From NCBI GenBank assembly GCA_023460935.1, contig JAEWOI010000035.1, positions 72,674 through 136,673 on the forward strand: a stretch of DNA of 64,000 nt, written 5' to 3'. Within the stretch, counting starts at the first letter, position 1. Every line of letters starts with the position of its first letter. Made by a program: the position numbers and the translations under genes. Shown here in pieces: positions 35,916-44,148 of the stretch. The notes under the pieces were generated by a model, which saw nothing but the letters and a program-made list of their open reading frames with translations, searched no databases and was not told the origin of the DNA. The stretch is from Actinomycetes bacterium (lineage in GTDB: Bacteria; Actinomycetota; Actinomycetes; Propionibacteriales; Propionibacteriaceae).

Positions 35916-36995
35916 GTGACCCAGACCGAACCCAGACCGAAGTGGTGGTTCCGCCGCCCATCGCTCAATTGGCTCGAGCTGATCGGTGGTGCTGCCGCCA
36001 TCGCGGTCGCCGGCGGTGCGCTCGGCGCGCTCGGCGCGATCGAACTCTCCCCCGCCTCCGGTTCCTGCGACACGACCCGCGTGGCCGCAGGCGCCCTGCC
36101 TGCCGTGGTCACGGTCTTCGCCACCGGCCCGGGCGGCTCCGGCTCGGGCAGCGGAGCGGTCGTGCGCGCGGACGGAGTGATCATCACCAACGACCACGTG
36201 GTCGCGGTCGCGGCCACGAGCGGGTCCGTGGAAGTGCTGCTGAACAACGGCGAGCGCCTGCCGGCGGAGTTGGTCGGCACCGATCCGGTCACCGACCTGG
36301 CCGTGCTGAAGATCGACCGCAACCAGCTGCCGACCCTGCTGCTGGCACCGCGCGAGCGGCTGGAGGTCGGGCAGCCCGTGGTGGCGCTGGGCGCGCCGCT
36401 CGGATTGTCGGGGACGGTGACCAGCGGCATCGTCAGCGCCCTGAACCGCAACGTGCCGGCGCCGAAGGCCGGCGGGGGCACCACAGTGCTGGCCGGTGCG
36501 ATCCAGACCGATGCCGCGATCAACCCGGGCAACTCCGGGGGCCCGCTGGTGACCTGCGAGGGCAGGCTGATCGGGGTGAACACCGCCATCTCGACCGTGC
36601 CGGGCCCGGACGGGGCCGGTGGCGGCGGCAGCGTCGGGATCGGCTTCGCAGTGCCGGCTGGAACAGCGCAGCGGATCGTGGAGGAACTGCTGGCGGACGG
36701 GCGGGCCACGCACCCGTGGCTGGGGGCTGCGACAGCTGAGGTCAGCCAGGACGTGGCCGATCGCTTCGGTACCACCTCGGGGCTGTTCGTGCAGTCGGTG
36801 ACCTCGGGCGGTCCGGCGGCCAGGGCCGGCCTGCGGGTCGGGGACGTGCTCACCGCCCTGGACGGCCAGCCGGCGACCAGCGTCAACCTGGCCTGGGTGC
36901 TGGTGAGCGCTGAGGTGGGCAGCGAGCTAGCCGTGGACTACGTGCGTGGAGGGCAGGCGGCGAAGGCAACGGTCACGCTGGCCGAGCAGCCTTGA
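35916..36995 (+). CDS. HtrA/DegP-like trypsin-type serine protease with PDZ
   Basis: A 359-residue membrane-anchored protease. One hydrophobic segment (IGGAAAIAVAGGALGALGAI) near residue 25 anchors it, with the catalytic domain outside. The triad is visible: His in IITNDHVVAV, Asp in PVTDLAVLKI and Ser in INPGNSGGPLV. A C-terminal PDZ domain (RAGLRVGDVLTALDGQP) recognises substrates. The GTG at 35916, with a GGGAGGAG ribosome binding site, is preferred over the ATG at 35832. It is divergent from thrS and has a role in envelope protein quality control. Confidence 0.9.
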   Translation: MTQTEPRPKWWFRRPSLNWLELIGGAAAIAVAGGALGALGAIELSPASGSCDTTRVAAGALPAVVTVFATGPGGSGSGSGAVVRADGVIITNDHVVAVAATSGSVEVLLNNGERLPAELVGTDPVTDLAVLKIDRNQLPTLLLAPRERLEVGQPVVALGAPLGLSGTVTSGIVSALNRNVPAPKAGGGTTVLAGAIQTDAAINPGNSGGPLVTCEGRLIGVNTAISTVPGPDGAGGGGSVGIGFAVPAGTAQRIVEELLADGRATHPWLGAATAEVSQDVADRFGTTSGLFVQSVTSGGPAARAGLRVGDVLTALDGQPATSVNLAWVLVSAEVGSELAVDYVRGGQAAKATVTLAEQP

Positions 36996-37002
36996 CCGGC
37001 CG

Positions 37003-37524
37003 TCAGGCCGGGCCCGCGTCGGACTCCGGCGACAGGTCGCTGGCACCCGACTCCGCCTCGGGTTCCATCAGGAACTCCCAGGTCAGGCCGTGGGCTATGA
37101 CGACGAGGATCAGCAGCAGCACCGATGCGACCTGCAGCGGGGTGGCGCCGATCGTGCGGGCCAACTCCGGGACGACCCCGAGCACGACGACCAGCGCGTA
37201 GAGCACCGGCACCAGCCAGCTGAATCGCCGGAACGGACCCCGCGGACCAGCTGACCTGATCCTCAGCAAGCCGAGCGAGGAGATCAGCCCGACGATCGAG
37301 GTGAGCCCGAAGCTCACCCGCCACATCAGCGGGTTGTCAGGGTTCACCTGGGCGAACATGCTCATCAGCGCAGGCAGCAGGAACGAGAGGTAGATGCCGC
37401 CGGCGAGCCGGCGCCGGAGCGGGTCCGTGCGCCAGCCCGGGTGCCGCTCCACCACCGTCCACCACAGGCCGACGAGGGTGAAGCACGTCACCGACATCAG
37501 GGCGTAGAAGGTGACCAGGTCCAT
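37003..37524 (-). CDS. Membrane protein of unknown function
   Basis: A protein of 173 residues with about five hydrophobic helices, beginning MDLVTFYALMSVTCFTLVG, and an acidic tail (MEPEAESGASDL). I do not recognise a family and see no catalytic motif. The ATG at 37524 places the first helix at the N-terminus; an ATG at 37533 would add three residues. It converges on the protease gene, with a 7-bp gap. Confidence 0.66.
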   Translation of the reverse strand: MDLVTFYALMSVTCFTLVGLWWTVVERHPGWRTDPLRRRLAGGIYLSFLLPALMSMFAQVNPDNPLMWRVSFGLTSIVGLISSLGLLRIRSAGPRGPFRRFSWLVPVLYALVVVLGVVPELARTIGATPLQVASVLLLILVVIAHGLTWEFLMEPEAESGASDLSPESDAGPA

Positions 37525-37587
37525 GCCGACCATTCTCGGCCGCGCACGGCCGCCGCCGCGCCGCGGACAATTCCGTACGTCCCGGCG

Positions 37588-37692
37588 TCACTTGCGGTCG
37601 AGCGCGTCGCACAGGCACTCGCCGGTGTTGGACTTCACCGTCCAGCACATGGTGCAGACCTCAGGGGTCCGCACAGTTTCGGTGTTCGACAT
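37588..37692 (-). CDS. 34-residue cysteine-containing small protein
   Basis: This tiny frame starts at an ATG with a near-perfect ribosome binding site (GGAAGGAGG) seven bases upstream. The peptide begins MSNTETVRTPEVCTMCWT and ends with ECLCDALDRK, giving four cysteines in a Cys-x2-Cys ... Cys-x-Cys arrangement. Such a peptide could bind zinc or an iron-sulfur cluster, or be a precursor of a modified peptide; no modification enzyme is adjacent. It lies downstream of another small frame on the same strand, beyond a terminator. The strong ribosome binding site is the main evidence that it is translated. Confidence 0.6.
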   Translation of the reverse strand: MSNTETVRTPEVCTMCWTVKSNTGECLCDALDRK

Positions 37693-37773
37693 CTCCACAC
37701 CTCCTTCCTGACGCGTTCGTGGATTTCCCGGACGCTTTTGGCGAGCCCGGCTGAAAGTCTGCAGAATGTGAAA

Positions 37774-37811
37774 GAAAAACCGCCCGGCTCGTGTCCGAGT
37801 GGGCGGTTCCG
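37774..37811 (-). terminator. Intrinsic terminator after the 40-residue frame
   Basis: Arms AACCGCCC (37778-37785) and GGGCGGTT (37801-37808), with an inner CTCG/CGAG stem, make a strong hairpin. On the minus strand it is followed by a run of T (bases 37775-37779), as expected for a rho-independent terminator. It ends the transcript of the small frame at 37832-37954. Confidence 0.8.
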
Positions 37812-37831
37812 TTGGCTGCGCGGGTTGCGCT

Positions 37832-37954
37832 TCAGCCTGGAGGCCGGCTCAGGACACGAGCGTGGGCAGGCAATTCGCTGCGCCCGATACCCAGCCAGAC
37901 GCCCACCGACGACGGCAGCAACAGCTGCGGCCGTTCGGCGTGGATTTCGGGCAT
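37832..37954 (-). CDS. 40-residue small protein or leader peptide
   Basis: A short frame beginning MPEIHAERPQLLLPSSVGVW, with a GAGGAG ribosome binding site seven bases before the ATG. It has no cysteine and no clear membrane helix. It ends about 20 bases before a strong intrinsic terminator on the same strand, so it looks like a complete transcription unit. It could be a leader peptide in an attenuation system for the downstream 34-residue gene, or an independent small protein. It is located downstream of the LuxR-type gene on the same strand. Confidence 0.5.
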   Translation of the reverse strand: MPEIHAERPQLLLPSSVGVWLGIGRSELPAHARVLSRPPG

Positions 37955-38033
37955 GGCTGACTCCTCGGGCAGGAAAGAATCAATCCTAGGCCAGGTTCAC
38001 GGCTTTTCCAAATGTGGTGCGCGGGGCCGATAC

Positions 38034-38729
38034 TCAGTCGTCCACCAGCCCCCGCCCCCTGGCCAGGCTGACGGCCACCAGGCGGTCGTGGACCCCGAGC
38101 TTGTCGTAGATGTTGCCCAGGTGCTTGTGCACCGTGCGCGGCGACAACGACAACCTTGAGGCTATGGACGTCGCCAGGAGCCCCTGGGAGAGCAGCTCGA
38201 GCACCTCGAGCTCGCGCGCGGTGAGCCCGTACTCCCGTGCGGCCGAGCGGCCCGCCTCGGCGCGCTGCCGGCGGGCCGTGGCGTCGGCGGCGTGGGGCAG
38301 GAGTGCCCTCAGCACCGGCGTGGCCTCCCGCAACAGGGCCAGGTCGTCGCCGACGAAGCCGGCAGCGCGGGCGAAGGCGAGCGAGCGGCTTCGGCCCTCG
38401 GCAGGGACGGCGTCGGGTGGCTGCGGGGCGACCAGCAGCACGTGGCCGAGCTCTGAGTCCGAGCGGGCCACCGGCAGCTCGCCTGCCGACACGCGCGCCT
38501 GGGCCCCGGCCCAGGAGGTCAGCGCTGCCGTCGCCGGACGGTCGGGGTGATGGCTGAGGGTGGCCGGCCGGCCGCCCTCGTCCGGGACGAAGCAGATCGC
38601 GGCGTCCGCGTCCAGCGCCTCGGCGAGGTCGCTGCAGATCACCTGCTCGACGTCCTTGTCGGATTCCAGTGCCTGAAACGCCTCGGCAACCATGTGCAGG
38701 ATCGCCGCTGCCCGCTGTCCCTGGTCCAT
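38034..38729 (-). CDS. LuxR-family transcriptional regulator, GAF-like sensor
   Basis: A 231-residue regulator. The N-terminal ~140 residues look like a GAF-type sensor domain (VICSDLAEALDADAAICFVPDEGG). The C-terminal 65 residues are a LuxR/GerE helix-turn-helix (YGLTARELEVLELLSQGL, SRLSLSPRTVHKHLGNIYDKLGV). There is no receiver aspartate domain. The ATG at 38729 is preferred; the frame is open further upstream but has a different composition. The small peptide genes lie directly downstream and could belong to its regulon. Confidence 0.82.
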   Translation of the reverse strand: MDQGQRAAAILHMVAEAFQALESDKDVEQVICSDLAEALDADAAICFVPDEGGRPATLSHHPDRPATAALTSWAGAQARVSAGELPVARSDSELGHVLLVAPQPPDAVPAEGRSRSLAFARAAGFVGDDLALLREATPVLRALLPHAADATARRQRAEAGRSAAREYGLTARELEVLELLSQGLLATSIASRLSLSPRTVHKHLGNIYDKLGVHDRLVAVSLARGRGLVDD

Positions 38730-39047
38730 GCCGAGCCCCCGCCGCCGCCTCCGACCATTCGAATGGATGCCACCAGCAAACCGCACCACACGCCGGTGCG
38801 GCTGTCGGTATTCCTGCTCCCCCGGCGGCTGCAGCGCCCGGCGGGATGTGGAATTACCGGTGGTACGCCGCGCCGAGCGGGGCTCGGGTGGGGGGAGCCC
38901 TGCCGCCGCCCGTCCTGCTCGGGCGTGATGAAATTCGACGCCGTGGACACCTCCGCAGAAGGGGTATCTCTGCGGGCTCAAAGCAGTGCCCGGGCCGACT
39001 TGGGCGGGTGCGGCAGGAGTGTCAGTGGCGAGGGCTAGCGTGAGGTC
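38730..39047. other. Divergent intergenic region
   Basis: About 318 bp between the LuxR-type regulator and the DUF222/HNH gene. It contains a perfect 12-bp palindrome CCATTCGAATGG (38755-38766), close to the LuxR start, that could be a regulator site. I see no gene in it. Confidence 0.5.
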
Positions 39048-40580
39048 ATGGAGAGGGGTCCGCAGCGCACCGTGGGTGAGCTGGTCGACCCGTGCCCGGA
39101 GGCGCTCAGCGAATGGGTCGACGCGCTGGCGAACGGTTGGGTGGTACCGGAGCTGGCCGGCCCGGATGAGCCGGCGGAGCCGTGGCAGTTGACCGACGGC
39201 GGAGTGCTGGCGGAGCTCGAGCGCACCCAGGCTGAACTGGCGCGGGTGCAGGGGCGCTGGCTGGCTCTGCTGGCCGAGGCCGAGCAGCGCGAGGTGACGC
39301 TGCGGCTCGCCGGGCTGCCCACGGCCTCGTGGCTGGTCGACCGCAACACCCACTGGGCGAGGCAGGCGCGGGATGAGGTGCGCCTTGCGGTGGCCGTGGC
39401 GTCGCGGGCACCGCTGGCCACGGCCCTCAACCGCGGTTCGCTGGCGCTGGAGCAGGTGCGGGTGGTCGCCCGCGGTCTCGACCGCCTGCCTGCCGACCTG
39501 GATGGCGAGCAGCGCGAAGCGGTCATGGCGCACCTGGTCGAGCTGGGCGCGGAGTTCGGGCCCTACGGCCTGTCCAGGCTGGTCAACCGGGCGGTGGAGG
39601 TGGTCGCACCGGAAGTTGCCGAGGACGCCGACCGCCGCGCTGTCGAGCGGGCAGAGGCCGAGCAGCGACGCGGGCGTTTCCTCAACTGGCGCACCGACCC
39701 CGACGACGGCTCACTCCTGCTCAGCGGGAAGCTGCCGGCGGTGGCCGGCCAGAAACTCACCGGCCTGCTCAAGGCGCTCGGCGCCCGCGCCAGGAAAGCA
39801 GCTGCCCTGGCCGGGGAGCAGCTGACCCGGGGTCAGGCGCACGCCGACGCACTGGAGCGGCTGGCCGAGCACTACTCCGGCTGCCGGCGCCCGCCGCGGC
39901 TGGGGGCCGACCGTCCCCGGATCCTGGTGAGCGTGGACCACGAAGTGCTCGCTGGCCGCCTTGGCACGGCGGTGCTGCTGAACACCGGCGAGAAGCTCAG
40001 CGCCCGGCAAGCGCGGCTGCTCGCCTGCGACGCCGGCATCCTGCCGGTCGTGATGGGCGGCAAGGGCGTTCCACTGGACGTGGGGCGCGAGCGGCGCCTC
40101 TTCGGAGGCACGCTGCGGGCCCTGCTGGTCGCCCGTGACCAGGGCTGCTCCTTCCCCGGGTGCGACGCGGGCCCGGCCGAGTGCGAGGGCCACCACATCG
40201 TGCCGTGGCATGCCGGTGGCCGGACGAGCCTCGACAACGCCGTGCTGTTGTGCGGCTTCCACCACCACCTGGTCGAGCCGGATCCCAACCGTCCGCCGGC
40301 CACCCAGTGGGCCATCCGGCTGGACGCCGCTCGGAGGCCGGAGTTCGGCGCACCCCTCGGTCAGCGCCCCACTCACACCGAACGGCGCTGGCGCCTCCAC
40401 CACCGGTACCGGACCCGAGCCGGCGGCCACGCGCGGCAGAGGGAGGACGCCCGGTTACTCCCTGTGAGCCAGGATGGGCTGGAGCCTCGCCGGTCAGGCC
40501 GCCGGAGAGGTTGCTCGCTCGAAGCGGACGCGTCCGGGGTGAATGCCGCAGGCCCATGCCATGTTTCGCCAAGTACGTGA
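39048..40580 (+). CDS. DUF222/HNH endonuclease-signature protein (13E12 type)
   Basis: A 510-residue member of the actinobacterial family that joins an N-terminal DUF222 domain (residues 40-300) to a C-terminal HNH nuclease domain. The HNH core is CSFPGCDAGPAECEGHHIVPW, followed by GGRTSLDNAVLLCGFHHHL, with the cysteines for zinc and His-His-Ile for catalysis. These proteins are often in many copies per genome and linked to mobile elements; their role is unknown. It ends just 63 bp before the left boundary of the genomic island, so it belongs to the chromosome side. The C-terminal ~80 residues are low in complexity. Confidence 0.88.
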   Translation: MERGPQRTVGELVDPCPEALSEWVDALANGWVVPELAGPDEPAEPWQLTDGGVLAELERTQAELARVQGRWLALLAEAEQREVTLRLAGLPTASWLVDRNTHWARQARDEVRLAVAVASRAPLATALNRGSLALEQVRVVARGLDRLPADLDGEQREAVMAHLVELGAEFGPYGLSRLVNRAVEVVAPEVAEDADRRAVERAEAEQRRGRFLNWRTDPDDGSLLLSGKLPAVAGQKLTGLLKALGARARKAAALAGEQLTRGQAHADALERLAEHYSGCRRPPRLGADRPRILVSVDHEVLAGRLGTAVLLNTGEKLSARQARLLACDAGILPVVMGGKGVPLDVGRERRLFGGTLRALLVARDQGCSFPGCDAGPAECEGHHIVPWHAGGRTSLDNAVLLCGFHHHLVEPDPNRPPATQWAIRLDAARRPEFGAPLGQRPTHTERRWRLHHRYRTRAGGHARQREDARLLPVSQDGLEPRRSGRRRGCSLEADASGVNAAGPCHVSPST

Positions 40581-41128
40581 GCGCGAGGCCTGCCGGCAAG
40601 TTGTTGGAACACCAGAACCCCTTGTCGTCAAGGGGTTCTACGCTGGTGGGCGACACTGGGTTCGAACCAGTGACCTCTTCCGTGTCAGGGAACGTCCAAC
40701 CGCCCATACGCGCTCACCCGCGTGATGACTCCGCCCATCGTCGCAGCCGAAGTACGCGGGAGTCCAGAACCCCAATGGCAGGGACTTGGCAGGGAGCCTC
40801 GAGCTTCTCGACTTGACCCAGACACTCGACCGGACGGTCGGATCGAAGAGGTTGATGGGCCCGAGTGAGTTCCGAGCGTCGCACCCAAACGCGCGCTGCC
40901 CACGGTGCAGGCTTGTTGAGGTTGGGGGTGCCGCATGCGAGCCTCGCGTCAACGCTCGTGCGGAGTTGGTGCGCCGCCGGTGACAATCACCAACCGACGG
41001 ACGCTGCCATTGTCGGTAGACGTGGAAGTCGCTCACGCTGACCGGAGATCATTGAGGGCGCACCCCCAAGCGTCGCCCTGACCGGGAGTCCGCCTGAGTC
41101 TGACTGCACTGCGCCCTATCATCGTCCG
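40581..41128. other. Left boundary region of the island
   Basis: About 550 bp without a credible gene. It holds the left attachment repeat (40644-40692) and then sequence of changed composition. The open frames here have no ribosome binding sites and no recognisable products. Confidence 0.6.
40644..40692 (-). repeat. attL: Left attachment site (tRNA-Val 3' fragment)
   Basis: 49 bp identical to 63694-63742. It covers the 3' half of tRNA-Val from the anticodon stem to the end of the acceptor stem plus 3 bp. It lacks the 5' half, so it is not a functional tRNA. It marks the far end of the integrated island. Confidence 0.92.
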
Positions 41129-42055
41129 GTGACGCTCGATGCTAGCTATGGCGAGGACCAGTCGCCGGTGCACGCACTCCACGAAGGCGACGCCGGCGCG
41201 ATCGAGATCGGCTCCGACGCACTCGTGCTGCAGATGGAGATGGCGCAAGCCGAAGTCCAACGAGCAGAGAACGCCCTGTCTCGTGCGGTGCTCGAACGGG
41301 ACGAACTCGTCGTGAATGGGATCAGGAATGGGCTATCAACGCGAGCCATCGCGCGGACGCTCGGCGTTGACCCGCGCGCCGTCATGCTCATCAAGACGAG
41401 AGCAACGTGGTCCGTCGAAGCAGACGACGTCGCCCGGCAACCGTCCACGGGAGCGCGCAAGCAAGCTATCGCGGCAACGTCCTGGCTGAGGATTGCCCTC
41501 CAACAGGTCGAGCGGGCCGAGGAAGCCGAGGAAGACGGCATGCCTGATGGCATGCTCGCCGTCCTGGCGGCACACGTCGCGACGCTCTGCGCAATAGGTG
41601 CCCTGGGGCGAACCCATCCCGCCGTCCTGGCGTACCTTCGCGATGGGGTCGCCGGGCACGATGCGCTCAAGAGCAGCCGGGACCTAATGGCTCATTTTGA
41701 TATGTACGTCCGCGGAGATGGCAATATGCAACGGGCGAAGGTCGAGGGCGTCTTCATTCCTAACCCAGTTGATGCTCGTCCCCCACTTGTGCCAATGTGG
41801 AATGGCGGCCGCGGGCAGCAGCTCGTCTTCATAACCAAAACCTGGGTTCGCGGCGACAGCGGCGAGTACCTACTGCGAGATGGAAAGCCTCTGCGACGCG
41901 ACGACGGCTCGCCCTGGATGGAGACACTGATCATCCCTCTAGACCTGCGCGAGGCTCTTCGGGCGACCGCGTCTTTGCTGTCCGCTGCATGCGAGCACGC
42001 TGGCCTTGCCCAGCACAAGCAAGTCCATGAACTCTTGGAGAGGGCACGGGCCTAG
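41129..42055 (+). CDS. Hypothetical protein with HTH-like segment
   Basis: A 308-residue protein I do not recognise. Residues 30-60 are predicted to be helical and charged (LQMEMAQAEVQRAENALSRA), followed by an HTH-like segment (IRNGLSTRAIARTLGVDPRA). The middle is helical, with an HTHPAV-like stretch (GALGRTHPAVLAYLRDGVAGHD). The last ~110 residues contain VFITKTWVRGDSGEYLLRDG and end in a helical segment. It starts with GTG at 41129 and is the first gene inside the left boundary. There is no close neighbour on the same strand. A DNA-binding role is only a guess. Confidence 0.6.
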   Translation: MTLDASYGEDQSPVHALHEGDAGAIEIGSDALVLQMEMAQAEVQRAENALSRAVLERDELVVNGIRNGLSTRAIARTLGVDPRAVMLIKTRATWSVEADDVARQPSTGARKQAIAATSWLRIALQQVERAEEAEEDGMPDGMLAVLAAHVATLCAIGALGRTHPAVLAYLRDGVAGHDALKSSRDLMAHFDMYVRGDGNMQRAKVEGVFIPNPVDARPPLVPMWNGGRGQQLVFITKTWVRGDSGEYLLRDGKPLRRDDGSPWMETLIIPLDLREALRATASLLSAACEHAGLAQHKQVHELLERARA

Positions 42056-42392
42056 TTCTGCCCGTACCCAGCGCTGAGTCGCTCGTCGTCGAAGCAAGCC
42101 ATACGGTGCTCATCGAGGTTTACCGATCCCGCCGCCCGGCTCCCCCTCAACCTATGAAGACGATCAACGGGGCTCGCTCGCGACAGCTCGGCGAGGGCGA
42201 CGCCGCCGAGGTGGAGCGCGCCAGCCGAGCGGCCAGATCAAGGCTCGCCTCGGGCGGTGCCGGGGACTCTTTTGCGGCCGGACGTGCAGAACGATCCGAC
42301 GGTGAGCGATTCAGGACCTATCACCCCTGTTGCCGACCTATGGCCGCCACAGGCTCACGGCGGGCTCCTAGCCGGTCGAGAAGAGATCCCCG
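42056..42392. other. Intergenic stretch without a recognised gene
   Basis: About 340 bp between two convergent genes. No frame with a plausible ribosome binding site or product is visible, and no strong hairpin was noticed. Confidence 0.5.
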
Positions 42393-43499
42393 CTACTCCA
42401 GCAAGTCAGGAAGGTCCTGCGCACTTCCCCGCGTGAGAAACACCATCCGGCGGGACTCTGATTCGGCGGATGCCGACGGGACATCCCAGCCCCTTGGTCG
42501 GTAGTCCGGATCCATGGCCCAAAGCAACCCCGACCAGATCCCGTCGGTCAAAGGAAGGTCGCGGCGAGGAAAAGGATCGATGATCACCATCCGACGCACG
42601 GACTTTAGCGATGCCCATCGCCGAATCGACTCGTCAATGTGACGATCGCGGAACGAATAGCCCACGACCACCAGGAGATCCGAGTCGTCGAGCCAATCAT
42701 GGAACTGGCGCATAAGTGCTGGAAAAGCCGAGTGGGGATCGAGCTTGGAACCGGATCCAAAGATGACCGTCGGGGAGAGTAGGTTGTTGGGTGCTGACTC
42801 ATTGAGGCCCGAAACCTCATAAAGTCCCATCGCGGGAACAAGATTCTCTTCGGACATTTCCAAAACGCGTGACCCCCGCCAGTTCATCGAACCGTGAACT
42901 TTGAGTAGCGGAACCTTGTCTTTTTCGAAATCCCAGCGAAGGCCACCAGCCCATCGCTCGGCCCCTGTGGTCACATGCATACCGAAGTGAGCACCGGCCG
43001 ATTCAACAAGGAGATCGTAGTTTAGGGTTACTATCCCGATCTTTGGTGCTTGAAGCATTGGCCTGAACCGAACGAGAGAGGCGTCCTTTTGGCCTCGATC
43101 AAGGCATTCGAGCGCAGTCTGCCTAATCAGGTGGAGGATCAGTTCAGCGTCGCGCCCAAGGTCAGTCGGTCCTCCGCGGTAGGAGTCGAATCGAACGAAA
43201 CTGGTGATCCAGTGACGTGTTGGGTCGGAGTCCTGATAGGTATGTGTCTGGACTGCCTCGTACACCTCCTCGATTCCCGGACCTATCGTATGAAGCGTTG
43301 GTCGGATGTCTCGCCATAGGGACGGCACGTCAGAGGTATCGCTGAAGTCCTTCATCCTTCGATCGAGATCGTCGAGGACAAGGGCAGTGAGTTGGGCCGA
43401 GACGGGAAGCTCCGGCGCCGACGCACCCGCACCCAAGAGGAACAGCACCCGCCTACCGGCTTCGCGAACCCACTCTCTCGCTACTTCGATCTCATCCAC
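42393..43499 (-). CDS. SIR2-domain protein, probable NADase defence effector
   Basis: A 368-residue protein consisting of a SIR2 domain. The NAD-binding motifs are clear: LLGAGASAPE (residues 22-30), TLNYD (158-162), VHGSMNW (201-207) with the catalytic-type His202, and VVGYSFRDRHID (278-289). No zinc-binding cysteines as in deacetylase sirtuins are present, so it belongs to the SIR2-like group found in anti-phage systems (such as Thoeris-type and DSR systems), which destroy NAD+. No partner gene is adjacent on the same strand. A RES-domain gene is divergently placed 650 bp away. The start is GTG at 43499. Confidence 0.85.
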   Translation of the reverse strand: MDEIEVAREWVREAGRRVLFLLGAGASAPELPVSAQLTALVLDDLDRRMKDFSDTSDVPSLWRDIRPTLHTIGPGIEEVYEAVQTHTYQDSDPTRHWITSFVRFDSYRGGPTDLGRDAELILHLIRQTALECLDRGQKDASLVRFRPMLQAPKIGIVTLNYDLLVESAGAHFGMHVTTGAERWAGGLRWDFEKDKVPLLKVHGSMNWRGSRVLEMSEENLVPAMGLYEVSGLNESAPNNLLSPTVIFGSGSKLDPHSAFPALMRQFHDWLDDSDLLVVVGYSFRDRHIDESIRRWASLKSVRRMVIIDPFPRRDLPLTDGIWSGLLWAMDPDYRPRGWDVPSASAESESRRMVFLTRGSAQDLPDLLE

Positions 43500-44148
43500 A
43501 CGTTGCCCCCTTCCGGCGAGGCTGCGGTCTCTCGATCAGGCAGATCCTCATCGTGCTCGCCAGATGGAGACAGATGATCGCCTGCAGTCACTGACGCGAT
43601 CCCCTCCAGTAACTGTTGAATCCTGGCACCAACGCGTCAGGCCGGTACCCATGCTCAGGTTTCACTGGCAACAGGCGCCTGCCAGAAGTGCGGATGGCAT
43701 CCGTGAGTCCCGATGCATCCGTCGGCGCCTGAAGCCCGACCCGGCATGCGGACGGCTTGGTTTGGACCGGCATTACTGCAGGATCTGGTGATCTTGTCCC
43801 GATCAGTGATTCTCTTCTCATCGAGCAGACTGCTGGTGTCACACCCGCTGGGGTCCAGCTACACGGCGTGCTCCTGCTGCCGTTTCTCACGGTGTCGCGC
43901 CCCTGCTGCCGGAGCACGCCGTGTCGATCTCTGGCAGCATCCGGTTGGCTAGGTCGGTCGATGTCGACGCAGCTAACCTACGCCGGCACAAGACCTGCAG
44001 CCCCGGCAGGGCGGCCTGGCAGAGCTCGACGGCACGCCGGCTGATTGCCACCGACCCGCACATGAGTCCGCTCGCACCAATCACCTGGGCGCTGTGACGA
44101 GCAAAGTCTGCGCTGTTCGAGATAGTGGCGATTTGCCCACTGCCATGA
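43500..44148. other. Divergent gap between SIR2 and RES genes
   Basis: About 650 bp between two divergent genes. Several short frames exist on both strands, but none has a ribosome binding site plus a recognisable product, and they overlap one another. It may hold promoters for both genes or remnants of a lost gene. Confidence 0.5.

Noticed and set aside
40644..40692. A second functional tRNA-Val gene
   Set aside because: Only the 3' half is present; the D-arm and 5' acceptor strand are missing. It is the left attachment copy.
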